A DNA stretch of 64,000 nucleotides from Haloferax massiliensis (GTDB lineage Archaea; Halobacteriota; Halobacteria; Halobacteriales; Haloferacaceae), in assembly GCF_001368915.1 (NCBI RefSeq), contig NZ_CSTE01000006.1, positions 1 through 64,000 on the forward strand. Direction: 5' to 3'. The position numbers and the translations under genes are program-made. The notes under the pieces were generated by a model, which did not search any database, was not told the DNA's origin, and saw only the letters and a program-made list of their open reading frames with translations. Below, one piece after another: positions 34,003 through 42,351 of the stretch; positions within the stretch are counted from its first letter, which is position 1; each line of letters starts with the position of its first letter.

Positions 34003-34884
34003 GTGAGCGAGAGCGACCTGCGAGCGCGCCTGCCGTCCACCCGGGACGAGGCCGAGGACGCGCTCGACCGGCTGGTGCGCGACAACCGCTTTACCATCTC
34101 GGTGTTCTTCCCGCTGAACGGCGCGGTGCTCCTCGTCGCCAGCGCGATGGGCTGGCTCCCCGACCCGCTGGCGTTCAACGCGTTTCTCATCCTCCTCGGG
34201 ACGCTCGTGATGCGCTCGCCGCTCGTCGTGGGCGTCCTCCCGCTCGTGACGCGGCGGGCCGCACTCGGCGTCGGCGCGCTCACCGCCTACGCCTACGCCA
34301 TCGAGTACACCGGCGTCACCACGGGCTGGCCCTACGGCTGGTTCCACTACGGCGTCGACCTCGGGCCGACGGTCGCCGGGGTCCCGGTCGGCCTGCCGGT
34401 GTTTTTCATTCCGCTCGTGATGAACGCCTACCTGCTGTGTCTGCTCCTGCTGGGCGACCGCGCCCGCAACGGGGCCGTCCGCCTCGGCGTCGTCATCGCA
34501 GCCGTCCTCGCCATGGACGTGGTGCTCGACCCCGGCGCGGTCGCGCTCGGCTTCTGGGAGTACTACCGCCTCGCCGACGACGCGCACCTGTTCTACGGCG
34601 TCCCGCTTTCGAACTACGCCGGCTGGGTCGTCAGCGCGACCGTCGCCGTCGTCGCGCTCGACTGGTCGTTCGACCGCGAGGCGCTTCTCGCCCGCCTCGA
34701 CCGCACGGAGTTCATGCTCGACGACCTCGTGAGCTTCGTCATCCTCTGGGGCGGCATCAACGCGTGGTTCGGCAACTGGGTTCCCGTCGCGGTCGCGGCG
34801 CTGTTCGGCGTCGGACTGCTCAAGACGGACCGGTTCGACTCGCGGCTCCTGCGGCTTCCGCGGCGGTTGCCGTGGCGGTCCTGA
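34003..34884 (+). CDS. cruF: Bisanhydrobacterioruberin hydratase
   Basis: A 293-residue integral membrane protein, homologous to CruF carotenoid C-1',2' hydratases. Conserved YTGVTTGWPYGWFHYGVDLGP, the AMDVVLDPGAVALGFWEYY segment and NYAGWVV are visible. It completes bacterioruberin from bisanhydrobacterioruberin. GTG start 24 bp after lyeJ, third gene of the carotenoid operon. Confidence 0.88.
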   Translation: MSESDLRARLPSTRDEAEDALDRLVRDNRFTISVFFPLNGAVLLVASAMGWLPDPLAFNAFLILLGTLVMRSPLVVGVLPLVTRRAALGVGALTAYAYAIEYTGVTTGWPYGWFHYGVDLGPTVAGVPVGLPVFFIPLVMNAYLLCLLLLGDRARNGAVRLGVVIAAVLAMDVVLDPGAVALGFWEYYRLADDAHLFYGVPLSNYAGWVVSATVAVVALDWSFDREALLARLDRTEFMLDDLVSFVILWGGINAWFGNWVPVAVAALFGVGLLKTDRFDSRLLRLPRRLPWRS

Positions 34885-34916
34885 TCCTGAGCGTCGGTGT
34901 TCTCAAGCGGCTGTTT

Positions 34917-35864
34917 TCAGTCCGATTCGACGCCGCGCCGACGCCCTCGGTAGGCGGCCCCGATTCGCTCCCACTTGAGCAAGGCGAAGCCGAGGAGGAC
35001 GAGGCCGAACCCGAGAAGCGTGGTCGCGGTCACGGGTTCGGTGAACAGGAACCAGCTGTAGACGGTTCCGAATCCGGCGATGACGTAGGTGATGAGGTTG
35101 AGTTCGACGGAGCCGAGTCTGGGGAGAAGCGAGAAGTACAGCAGGTAGCCGACCGCGCTCACGAACACGCCGAGGTAGACGAGGCCGGCGACGCCCGCGA
35201 GCGACACGTCAACCTGCGCCAGCGACTCCGTCGGACTCGCGGCGCTGGCGAGGTGGCTCAAGGCGGCGCCGACGACCATCGCCCACGCGGTCTGCGCGGC
35301 GAACGGCATCTCGCTCTCGATTCGCTGGGTGAGCACGCCGCCGAGCGCGAAGGACGCCGCGGCCAGCACCAGTATCGCCTGTCCGACGGCGTTCCCCCCG
35401 AGGAGGTTCGACGGGTCCGGGTCGGTGATGACGACGAGTCCGAGGAAGCCGACGGCGACGCCGAGCAGTTCGACCGGGCCGAACCGCTCGTCGGGGAGCC
35501 ACAGTTTCGCGAACCCGATAGTCAGTATCGGAATCAGCCCCGCGAGCACCGACGCGACCGCGCTCGGGACGGTCTGCTGGCCGATGTTCTGGAGGACGCC
35601 GTACCCGCCGAGCGTCAGGAGACCGGCCGCCGCGACGACCGCCCAGTCGCGTCGCGTGCGGGGCCGCCAGTAGTCGGTGCGCCACCCCGCGTACAGCAAC
35701 AGGAGAGCCGCGCCGAGGTCGAGCCGGAGCGCGGCGTACAGAATCGGCGGGAACGACTCCAGCCCGACCGTCACCGCGGGGTAGGTCCCGCCCCATATCG
35801 CCGCCAAGAACACGAACAGGGCGGCGTCTCGGTACCGACCGGCGAGAGGCGACTCACCGACCAT
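34917..35864 (-). CDS. EamA/DMT-superfamily transporter
   Basis: A 315-residue protein with ten transmembrane helices in two repeated EamA halves; the motif AAIWGGTYPAVTVGLESFPPILYAALRLDLGA is typical of the first half. Members export metabolites such as amino acids or nucleotides; this substrate is unknown. It is convergent with cruF (32-bp gap), so it is not part of the carotenoid operon. Confidence 0.85.
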   Translation of the reverse strand: MVGESPLAGRYRDAALFVFLAAIWGGTYPAVTVGLESFPPILYAALRLDLGAALLLLYAGWRTDYWRPRTRRDWAVVAAAGLLTLGGYGVLQNIGQQTVPSAVASVLAGLIPILTIGFAKLWLPDERFGPVELLGVAVGFLGLVVITDPDPSNLLGGNAVGQAILVLAAASFALGGVLTQRIESEMPFAAQTAWAMVVGAALSHLASAASPTESLAQVDVSLAGVAGLVYLGVFVSAVGYLLYFSLLPRLGSVELNLITYVIAGFGTVYSWFLFTEPVTATTLLGFGLVLLGFALLKWERIGAAYRGRRRGVESD

Positions 35865-36035
35865 GGTGGCGCGTCAACCCGCGAGACGGAGGCGTGGCGG
35901 CGTCGATTGCGGTCGTTCGCGGCGGTACGTCGGGGGCCGGCGACGTCCGGTCCACGGTCGAACGCGGCGCGTCGGCGTGTGCGCTCATTACCGAAACGAA
36001 CGCCCGCGACCCCGGAGTAGCCGACGGTTAGTATG

Positions 36036-36794
36036 CTAACGTCCGTCGCCGCCCCCGACGTTCAGCCGGTCGGTGTCGAGGTCGGCGAGCGCGGAGACGG
36101 CGGCCCCGAGGAGCTTTCGCTCCGCGCGCCGGAGCGTCTTCGAGATGGCCACGTCGGAGACGCCGCACCGTTCGCCGAGAGACGCGAGCGACTCCCCTCG
36201 CGGCGTCTCGTAGTAGCCGTGTTCGACCGCCGTGCGGAGCACCCGCGACTCGGCCTCGGTGAGCCGGGCACAGCCGTCGAGGAGCGTCGCGGCCTCGTCG
36301 AAGTTCCGGAAGACGTCGGCCGCGGCCGACCCGCCGAGCGGGGCCTGCTCGACGACGGCGAGTTCGTAGCGGCGGTCGAGCGAGTCGAGGGTCGCGGCCG
36401 CGGCGCGGGGTTCGGCGAAGCCGAGATGCCACCGCTCCCAGCCGTCTCTGTCGCGGAACGGAGCGATGACCGCGCCGCCGTTGGCCATGACCGTCTCGAT
36501 GGCGACCGTCTCTTCGAGTACGACGTGAGCCGTCGCGTTCGACCCGCGCTTCCGCTTCAGTTCGAAGCGGGCGACGCCGTCGGCGTCTCTGAGCGCGCGC
36601 ATGCCGGACTCCAACTGGGCCCGCCCCGGCGACGAGGCTTCGACCCAGAGGTCGCACCGTCCCGTCTCGGGCGAGAGATTCCAGTACGGCGTGGTCAGCG
36701 TCACGTCGTGCGCGGCGGTCACCCGTCCCAGCGGACAGTCGTCTAACCGGGTGTCGAGGGTGACGCGATGCATGCCGTGGGCTCTGTCGGCCAT
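36036..36794 (-). CDS. Bacterio-opsin-activator-like (HTH_10) transcription regulator
   Basis: A 252-residue regulator. The last 70 residues (from LTEAESRVLRTAVEHGYYETPRGESLASLGERCGVSDVAISKTLRRAERKLL) form the Bat-type HTH_10 domain that binds DNA. The N-terminal part is a beta-rich sensor-like domain (WNLSPETGRCDLWVEASS), without a PAS/GAF signature. It lies 39 bp downstream of crtB on the same strand, so co-expression is likely. Bat proteins control retinal and carotenoid genes in Halobacterium; the role here is an inference. ATG 36794 gives a full N-terminus; an ATG seven residues later is possible. Confidence 0.75.
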   Translation of the reverse strand: MADRAHGMHRVTLDTRLDDCPLGRVTAAHDVTLTTPYWNLSPETGRCDLWVEASSPGRAQLESGMRALRDADGVARFELKRKRGSNATAHVVLEETVAIETVMANGGAVIAPFRDRDGWERWHLGFAEPRAAAATLDSLDRRYELAVVEQAPLGGSAAADVFRNFDEAATLLDGCARLTEAESRVLRTAVEHGYYETPRGESLASLGERCGVSDVAISKTLRRAERKLLGAAVSALADLDTDRLNVGGGDGR

Positions 36795-36833
36795 CCAGTA
36801 AATCGTTTCAGTCGCGGAAAAATCGCGCGTGGC

Positions 36834-37916
36834 TCAGTCGGAGCCCCAGCGGCTCAGCGACCGGAGCCACCCAGAGACGCGCCCGCTCCGCCGAGCGCGG
36901 GTGGCCGGCGTCGAACCGGGGCCGAACTCCGCGTCGAGTTCGTCGTCGTCGGGGTAGGGGACGACGCTGACGGCCTTGAACACGGCCACGGGGTCGCGCC
37001 AGACGGCCCAGTACGCCGCGGTCTTCGCGAGGAGCGCGAGCTTTCGCCCGAAGCTCAGTTCGGGCGTCGTCGTGAGCGTGTCGTAGCCGAGCTTTCGAAT
37101 CGACCGGTGGTGGTCGGCGTACAGCACCGCCGAGAGCAACACCGGGAACTGGCAGTCCGCCGGGAGGTACTCGATGCCGGCGACGCCGTCGCGGTACAGC
37201 GACTCCGTTCGGCGGAGTTCGTCGCGCATCACGTCGGCGACGCGCTCGTCGAACTCCAGCGCGAGAATCTGTTCGGTATCGACGCCGTGGCGGTCCAGCG
37301 TCGTCCGCGGCAGGTAGACTCGGTCGCGTTCGACCACGTCTTCGCCCACGTCGCGGAGAAAGTTCGACATCTGGAACGCCTGCCCGAGCGCCGTCGCGTG
37401 CGGGAGCGCCGCCTCGGGGTCGTCGGGCCGCATGACTGCGGTCATCATCCGGCCGACCGCCGACGCCGACCCGTCCATGTACGTCTCTAACTCCTCGTAG
37501 GTCTCGTAGCGGTCCTTCTCGATGTCCGACTCCATCGCGTCGATGAAGACGTTCACGTCGTCGGGGTCGATGCCGTAGCGCTCTCTGAGCTCGGCGAACG
37601 CCGACAGGACGGGGTCGTCGGTCTCCGTCTCGCCGAGCGCCTCGGCGCGGAGGCGTTCGAGGCGCTCGCGCTGTGTTGCCGGCGGCGCGGTCTGCTCGGC
37701 GTCGACGACCTCGTCGGCGACGCGAAAGAACGCGTACAGGACGTACGTGGCGTGTCTGACGCGTTCCGGAAGGAGGCGCGTCGCGAAGTAGAACGTCTTT
37801 CCCGTCCGCTGTTGGATGTCTTTTCCCGCCTCGACCTGTGATTCGTTGAGCATCGTTTCGTGTTCGTGGCCGCGCCCGTCTCGGGACCAACTGAGCTGAC
37901 CGGGGAGGACAGTCAT
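36834..37916 (-). CDS. crtB: Phytoene synthase
   Basis: A 360-residue squalene/phytoene synthase, condensing two geranylgeranyl diphosphates to phytoene, the entry to bacterioruberin. The first aspartate-rich region is in FFRVADEVVDAEQ and the second in DVGEDVVERDRVYLP, each with the expected acidic pattern; IQQRTGKTFYFATRLLPERVRHATYVLYAF is typical of haloarchaeal CrtB. Start choice: ATG 37916 gives 21 residues ahead of the conserved MLNESQ; 37853 would start there, and an in-frame ATG at 37937 is also possible. Confidence 0.92.
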   Translation of the reverse strand: MTVLPGQLSWSRDGRGHEHETMLNESQVEAGKDIQQRTGKTFYFATRLLPERVRHATYVLYAFFRVADEVVDAEQTAPPATQRERLERLRAEALGETETDDPVLSAFAELRERYGIDPDDVNVFIDAMESDIEKDRYETYEELETYMDGSASAVGRMMTAVMRPDDPEAALPHATALGQAFQMSNFLRDVGEDVVERDRVYLPRTTLDRHGVDTEQILALEFDERVADVMRDELRRTESLYRDGVAGIEYLPADCQFPVLLSAVLYADHHRSIRKLGYDTLTTTPELSFGRKLALLAKTAAYWAVWRDPVAVFKAVSVVPYPDDDELDAEFGPGSTPATRARRSGRVSGWLRSLSRWGSD

Positions 37917-38021
37917 TAGTTCGGTCGCCGCCGACATAACGCTTCGTGCCGTCGTGAAATCAACCCGCGAACCCGCCGACTTCGCGGCGGCCCCGTTTCG
38001 GGCGTCTTCTGTCAGGTTTCG

Positions 38022-38174
38022 TTACCAGAACGTGTCGCTGCAGTCGTAGACGACCCCGTGTTCCGGGCAGACGTACTTGCAGTGGCGGTGGTCCATCGAT
38101 GTGCCGCAGAAGGGGCAGGGTCTACCCTTCGGGGATTCGATGGCGCACGCGTTCCGTCCGGCGTCGTCGTCCAT
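38022..38174 (-). CDS. HVO_2523-family small zinc-finger protein
   Basis: A 50-residue protein starting MDDDAGRNACAIESPKG, with four knuckle cysteines in CPFCG and a later CKYVCPEHGVVYDCSDTFW. It matches the small zinc-finger family named after the H. volcanii gene next to crtB. Haloarchaeal microproteins of this type often affect biofilm or swarming, but this one is untested from what I know. Upstream by 260 bp from crtB on the same strand; easily missed by ORF callers. Confidence 0.8.
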   Translation of the reverse strand: MDDDAGRNACAIESPKGRPCPFCGTSMDHRHCKYVCPEHGVVYDCSDTFW

Positions 38175-38410
38175 ACGAGTTTTCGTAGGACGCGACCGAC
38201 ATATCCCTTACTGCCGTCGGCGGGGTCCTCAGTCGGCTCGCCTCGTTCGGCCCAGTGGCGAGGTGGACTCGGCACGTCCGAACTCGACCCGGATTTGGTA
38301 CGGAACTGGAACAACGCTCATGTGCGGTCGTCGCCGAGTCGAACTCGTCGCGTCGAACGGCACCCGCGAGAATAATACCGCGCTCGACCAATCAACCAAA
38401 CGAACAGTCG

Positions 38411-38686
38411 ATGGAAAAGGCGCTCTGGTATCTGCTCACGGCGACCCGCGGCGGCGAGAACCGCGTCCGCATCATCCGCGTCCTCTCGGAGCGCCCGCAG
38501 AACGCGAACCGCCTCGCCGACGAACTCGACGTGGGCTACAAGACCGTCAGACACCACCTCGACGCTCTCGAATCCCACGGCGTCGTCGAGGCCGGCGGCG
38601 ACAAGTACGGGCGACTGTACTTCCTCACCGACCAGTTCGAACGGTACCGCGACACCTTCGAAGAGATCGCGACACAGCTCGATTGA
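38411..38686 (+). CDS. Winged-helix (ArsR-type) transcription regulator
   Basis: A 91-residue protein that is a single wHTH domain: RIIRVLSERPQNANRLADELDVGYKTVRHHLDALESHGVVEAGG (residues 20-63) is the DNA-binding part, followed by LYFLTDQFERYRDTFEE. No effector domain. The ATG at 38411 follows a TATA-like AATAATACC 34 bp upstream, at about 38371-38379. It sits 2 bp ahead of a small membrane protein, so the pair forms an operon. Confidence 0.8.
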   Translation: MEKALWYLLTATRGGENRVRIIRVLSERPQNANRLADELDVGYKTVRHHLDALESHGVVEAGGDKYGRLYFLTDQFERYRDTFEEIATQLD

Positions 38687-38688
38687 TC

Positions 38689-38985
38689 ATGGCAATGGAC
38701 ACCCAAATCGTGGCGGCGAGCGCCCTCTCGGGCGTGAACATCCTCCTCCTCGCGGCGCTGACCGCCGTGTGGATTCGCAACTACCGGACGTTCCGCACCT
38801 CGCTCGTCCTCGGCCTGCTCGCGTTCGCCGTCGTCATGCTCGTCGAGAACGCCGTCGCGCTCTACTTCTTTTTCACGATGCAGAGCCTCTACTCCGGGGA
38901 CCCCCACGTCCAGCAGGCCGTGTTGGTCCTCCGCGGCCTCCAACTCGTCGCGCTGGCGTTCCTGACCTACGTGACGGTCCGGTGA
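38689..38985 (+). CDS. Three-helix membrane protein paired with the wHTH gene
   Basis: A 98-residue membrane protein starting MAMDTQIVAASALSGVNIL, with hydrophobic segments at about residues 9-27, 37-63 and 76-96. The arrangement of a soluble regulator followed by a small membrane protein recurs in haloarchaea; the membrane protein may sense a signal. An alternative ATG is two codons later. Confidence 0.65.
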   Translation: MAMDTQIVAASALSGVNILLLAALTAVWIRNYRTFRTSLVLGLLAFAVVMLVENAVALYFFFTMQSLYSGDPHVQQAVLVLRGLQLVALAFLTYVTVR

Positions 38986-39150
38986 GCACCCCGGCGGTAT
39001 CGCACGCGCCAGACCCGTCCCGCTCGCACCCCGCCCGAATTTGGTACTGACTCGACCCCGATTCGTCACGGAGTCTCCCCGAATCTCGAAAAACCGCCTT
39101 TAGCCGGTCTCGCGTCTTCGTTCTCGTGGCACCGACCACACGTGAGACCA

Positions 39151-39939
39151 ATGAGAGACACGACGACTCCGACGACGCGACGAACCGTACTCGGACTGAC
39201 CGGCGCGGGCGTGCTGGCCGCCCTCGCCGGCTGTCTGGGTAGCGCGAGCCTCCCGGGCCAATCGGCCGGAAACGGGAACGGAAACGCCCAGTCCGCGCGG
39301 ACCTACCGCGTGACGGTGGCGAACCTCACGACCGGACAGCCGTTCACCCCGCCGGCGGTGGTCGCCCACCGCGCAAGCGTGGAGCTGTTCGCCGTCGGCG
39401 ACCCGGCGAGCGACGCCATCAGGGAAGTCGCCGAGAACGGCAATCTCGGCCCGCTCGGCGAGTTGGCCGAGGAAGCCGACGACGTTCGTGGCATCGCGGT
39501 CGGTGACGCGCCGCTCGTCCCCGAGGAACTCCCGGCGAGCGAGATGTTCCCCGCGACCGCGACGCTCGAACTGGAGACCGACGCCAGCGGCGCGTACCTC
39601 TCGTTCGTCAGCATGCTCATCGGCACGAACGACGGCTTCGCCGGCCTCGACACCGTGCCGCTCCCGGAGCGAGTCAACGAGTCGCGGTCGTACTTCGCGG
39701 CCAGCTACGACGCCGGAACCGAAGTCAACACCGAGGCGTACGGCGACATGGTCCCCCCTGCGCAGGCCCTCTACGGCATCGACTCCGGGACCGAGGGAAC
39801 CGGAACGAGCGACCCGGACCTCGCCGAGGACGGGGTCGTCACGCCCCACGCCGGCATCGTCGGCGACGGCGACCTCGACCCGACCGTCTACGGCTGGGAC
39901 GACCCTGTCGCGCTGATTCAGGTCGAGCGACTCGACTGA
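39151..39939 (+). CDS. Tat-exported lipoprotein with spondin-like domain
   Basis: A 262-residue secreted lipoprotein. TRRTVLGLTGAGVLAALAGC contains the twin arginines and a lipobox (LAGC), then a Gly/Asn linker. The body starts RTYRVTVANLTTGQPFTPPAVVAHRASVELF and includes SFVSMLIGTNDGFAGLDTVPLP and YDAGTEVNTEA, which is the spondin N-terminal domain pattern, including the conserved SFVSML(I/V)PTND-like core. Role in cell-surface attachment is inferred from eukaryotic F-spondin. ATG 39151 follows MRPM at 39142. Confidence 0.75.
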   Translation: MRDTTTPTTRRTVLGLTGAGVLAALAGCLGSASLPGQSAGNGNGNAQSARTYRVTVANLTTGQPFTPPAVVAHRASVELFAVGDPASDAIREVAENGNLGPLGELAEEADDVRGIAVGDAPLVPEELPASEMFPATATLELETDASGAYLSFVSMLIGTNDGFAGLDTVPLPERVNESRSYFAASYDAGTEVNTEAYGDMVPPAQALYGIDSGTEGTGTSDPDLAEDGVVTPHAGIVGDGDLDPTVYGWDDPVALIQVERLD

Positions 39940-40437
39940 GCCGGTCGCGGCCTGCACAACCCTCGTCGGCCGCCGTGGGCGCGTCGCTCACGGCTCACGA
40001 GTACAGCGGAGCACGGAAAACTGAGTCGTGGACGCCGTCGGAAGCGAACGACCGGGGGCGGCCGTCCGGCGAAACCACGTAGCGTACCACGCGGCGAGTG
40101 CGGGAGACTCGGCCGCGCGATGCTGTTTCAGCTGCGACTACCCGTTGTCGGAGCGCGTTGAACCGCTCTGGTGGTGATGGTGGTGGGGGTGGGGGGCGTC
40201 CGGTCGGCGAGAGACCGACGCGAACGGGAGGGTCTCTGACAACGGCGATTACCAGTTCGTTATCACCTGTCAAAGCTGTACCGGTGGTTCGGGAACCGCG
40301 TTATCGGGTATCGATGAGAGCGCATTCGCCACTGAGACGGCGTGTCACGGCCCGTGGGCTCGTTTCGTCTACCGAACGATTGGGGACCGGTATCGAACCC
40401 GAGTGGCGGCGTTTCGCGCGTCGGCCCCCCGGCCGGT
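39940..40437. other. 498-bp non-coding gap
   Basis: I see no gene here. Notable content is a polypurine stretch GGTGGTGATGGTGGTGGGGG at about 40170-40189 and the following G-run; the rest is GC-rich with only shadow reading frames. It separates the lipoprotein gene from the Lrp regulator, whose 3' ends face each other. Confidence 0.5.
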
Positions 40438-40911
40438 TTACTCGCCGCCCCCGTCGCCGAACTTCGCGTACGGCCGGCGGTGGGTGTTCCGAATCAGGTC
40501 CTCGTCGGAGACGCGAAGCCCCAGTTCGTCCAACTCCTCGCCGATTCGGCTGAGGTCGTCGCCGTCGACGCCGATGGCCCGGACCATGACGTTCCGCTCG
40601 CCGGTCATCACCTCCTGTACCTCGACGACGCCGGGGACCGCGGCGGCGGCCTCGGCCAGTTCCTCGCGCTCCGGAATCGGTGCCGTACAGACGATGAGCG
40701 TGTACAGCTGGTAGCCCGCCCGCTCGTAGTCCACGTCGGCGTGATAGCCGCGGAGCACCCCGTCGGCTTCGAGCCGCTGGATGCGGTTCCGGACGGTGCT
40801 CGCCGAGGCGTCGAGTTCGTCGGCGATGTCGGTCGACGACGTGCGGCGCGCCTCCGCCTGCAGGGTGTACAGTATCTGCCTGTCCAGCGCGTCGAGTTCT
40901 CGACTCGTCAT
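40438..40911 (-). CDS. Lrp/AsnC-family transcription regulator
   Basis: A 157-residue Lrp: N-terminal HTH (LDALDRQILYTLQAEARRTSSTDIADELDASASTVRNRIQRLEADGV) and the C-terminal RAM/ACT-like domain (ELAEAAAAVPGVVEVQEVMTGERNVMVRAIG). It likely binds an amino acid and acts as an octamer. Candidate TATA AAGTTAATG lies about 28 bp upstream (40938-40946), giving a leaderless transcript. The regulated gene is not evident; the divergent CorC-like gene begins 165 bp away. Confidence 0.88.
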   Translation of the reverse strand: MTSRELDALDRQILYTLQAEARRTSSTDIADELDASASTVRNRIQRLEADGVLRGYHADVDYERAGYQLYTLIVCTAPIPEREELAEAAAAVPGVVEVQEVMTGERNVMVRAIGVDGDDLSRIGEELDELGLRVSDEDLIRNTHRRPYAKFGDGGGE

Positions 40912-41076
40912 TCAGTTGCTCCTGTGTCCGCTGCGGCATTAACTTTCTCGCTCGTCTTCATCAGAACCGCAATTAAATCCAGATAAAACGCAACTCCCGA
41001 TAAAGTAACTTATGTATTTCCGGACGGACGATGCTTTCTAACGGGTCGAACCCGAACGAACGGGACACCGACACAG

Positions 41077-42138
41077 ATGAACCCAACAGAGATCGGTATA
41101 CGCCTCGTCGCGGGGGCGTTACTCATCCTCACGAACGGTTTCTTCGTCGCTATCGAGTTCGCGCTGACCCGTGCGCGGCAGTTCACCGAATCCGAGTTCG
41201 TCGACGGCGACTCCCGACTCGAACGCGCGTGGGAGATGACCCAAGAACTCGAACTGTATCTCACGACCTGTCAGGTCGGGATCACGGCGTCGAGCATCGC
41301 CGTCGGTATCGTCGCCGAGCCCGCGCTGGCGGCGCTGTTCGAACCGCTACTCGAACCGCTTTTCGCCGGGACGACGCTCGCGACCATCGGAGCCGGCGCG
41401 CTCATCGCCTACCTGATTATCAACCTCCTGCACCTCACCCACGGTGAGCAGACGCCGACGTACCTCGGCGTCGAGCGCTCCCGGATGGTCTGTCGCTACG
41501 GCGCGACGCCGCTCCACTGGTTCTACGTCGCCATCTCGCCCATCATCAAGTTCGGCGACTGGGTCGCCAAGTGGACGCTCAAGCTCTTCGGCATCGAGAT
41601 GTCGGGCGCGTGGCTCGAAACCGAGACCGACGTCATCGAGTCCCGCGGTCAACTCCGCGAGCGCCTGCACTCCCTGCTCGAAGAGGGCGAACTCCCCGAG
41701 GAGCGCCGCGACGAGGTGCTCAACGCGCTCGACGTGGACGAGCTCTCCATCAGCGAGATTATGATTCCCAGCAACGACATCGTCTCGCTCTCGACGACGG
41801 CGACGCCCGGCGAGAACTTCGACCGGATTCGAAACACCCCCCACACCCGCTTCCCGCTGGTCGGCGACTCGCTCACCGACTTCCGCGGCGTCGTCTACGC
41901 GCCCTCCATCATCGACAACTTCGAGGCGCTCCGCGCCGGCGAGCGCTCGTTCGAGGAAATCGCCGCGCCGACGATGACGCTCGCCGCCGACACCAACGTC
42001 AGCGACGCGTTCGACCAGTTCCAAGCCGAAGACCAGGAACTCGCACTCGTCCTGCGAGACGGCGAGGTCGTCGGCCTCCTCACCGCCACCGACGCCCTCG
42101 AAGCGGTCATGGGCGAACTCGACGACCCGCTGGACTAG
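41077..42138 (+). CDS. CorC/hemolysin-family (DUF21 + CBS) membrane protein
   Basis: A 353-residue protein with a DUF21 membrane domain of three to four helices (residues 1-130: TNGFFVAIEFALTRARQFTE and LTTCQVGITASSIAVGIVAEP are the typical segments) followed by two CBS motifs (MIPSNDIVSLSTTATPGE and PTMTLAADTNVSDAF). There is no CorC_HlyC transporter-associated domain at the C-terminus. CBS pairs bind adenine nucleotides; the family is linked to Mg2+/Co2+ efflux. Downstream a T6 run ends the transcript shortly before the CRISPR leader. Confidence 0.85.
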   Translation: MNPTEIGIRLVAGALLILTNGFFVAIEFALTRARQFTESEFVDGDSRLERAWEMTQELELYLTTCQVGITASSIAVGIVAEPALAALFEPLLEPLFAGTTLATIGAGALIAYLIINLLHLTHGEQTPTYLGVERSRMVCRYGATPLHWFYVAISPIIKFGDWVAKWTLKLFGIEMSGAWLETETDVIESRGQLRERLHSLLEEGELPEERRDEVLNALDVDELSISEIMIPSNDIVSLSTTATPGENFDRIRNTPHTRFPLVGDSLTDFRGVVYAPSIIDNFEALRAGERSFEEIAAPTMTLAADTNVSDAFDQFQAEDQELALVLRDGEVVGLLTATDALEAVMGELDDPLD

Positions 42139-42156
42139 CGCCGTCGACTCCGCCTT

Positions 42157-42167
42157 CGGTTTTTTCA
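42157..42167 (+). terminator. T6 run after the CorC-like gene
   Basis: CGGTTTTTTCAG lies 22 bp after the stop codon of the upstream gene. It would stop read-through into the CRISPR leader that follows. Confidence 0.45.
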
Positions 42168-42251
42168 GCGTTCGGCCGAGGCTCACTGACGAGACGGACG
42201 CATGACGCATATCCGCGGAAGTGGCTCTCAACCGCCGGTGCTGAACCGTCG

Positions 42252-42298
42252 TTCCGTCGACCCCCCGGGGGGTTCGGGGGAATTGGGGGTCGACGGAA
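42252..42298. repeat. 14-bp inverted repeat within the CRISPR leader
   Basis: TTCCGTCGACCCCC (42252-42265) and its perfect complement (42285-42298) flank a 19-nt loop, itself G-rich. The structure lies 53 bp from the first repeat. It could form a stable hairpin in DNA or RNA. Confidence 0.7.
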
Positions 42299-42351
42299 AC
42301 GTTGATGTGAGTTCGCCATGTACAGCCGCCTACCCCCGTGAATTCGGACGG

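Larger units (their letters stand above)
42139..42351 (+). promoter_or_regulatory. CRISPR leader
   Basis: The 213 bp before the first repeat show no gene. It contains a T-run, a locally less GC-rich segment and a 14-bp perfect inverted repeat (42252-42265 with 42285-42298). The array's degenerate repeats are at the other end, which fixes the leader at this side. The promoter for the pre-crRNA should lie here; no strong TATA is clear, though CGATGTG and ATGTGAGTT-type sequences occur near the first repeat. Confidence 0.75.

Noticed and set aside
33474-36020. An 848-codon plus-strand frame from lyeJ through the EamA transporter
   Set aside because: It overlaps four real genes in other frames and is Arg-rich throughout.
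40170-40200. Polypurine/G-run as a possible quadruplex regulator
   Set aside because: Short and unflanked by a promoter; the runs are irregular, so I did not treat it as a regulatory element.
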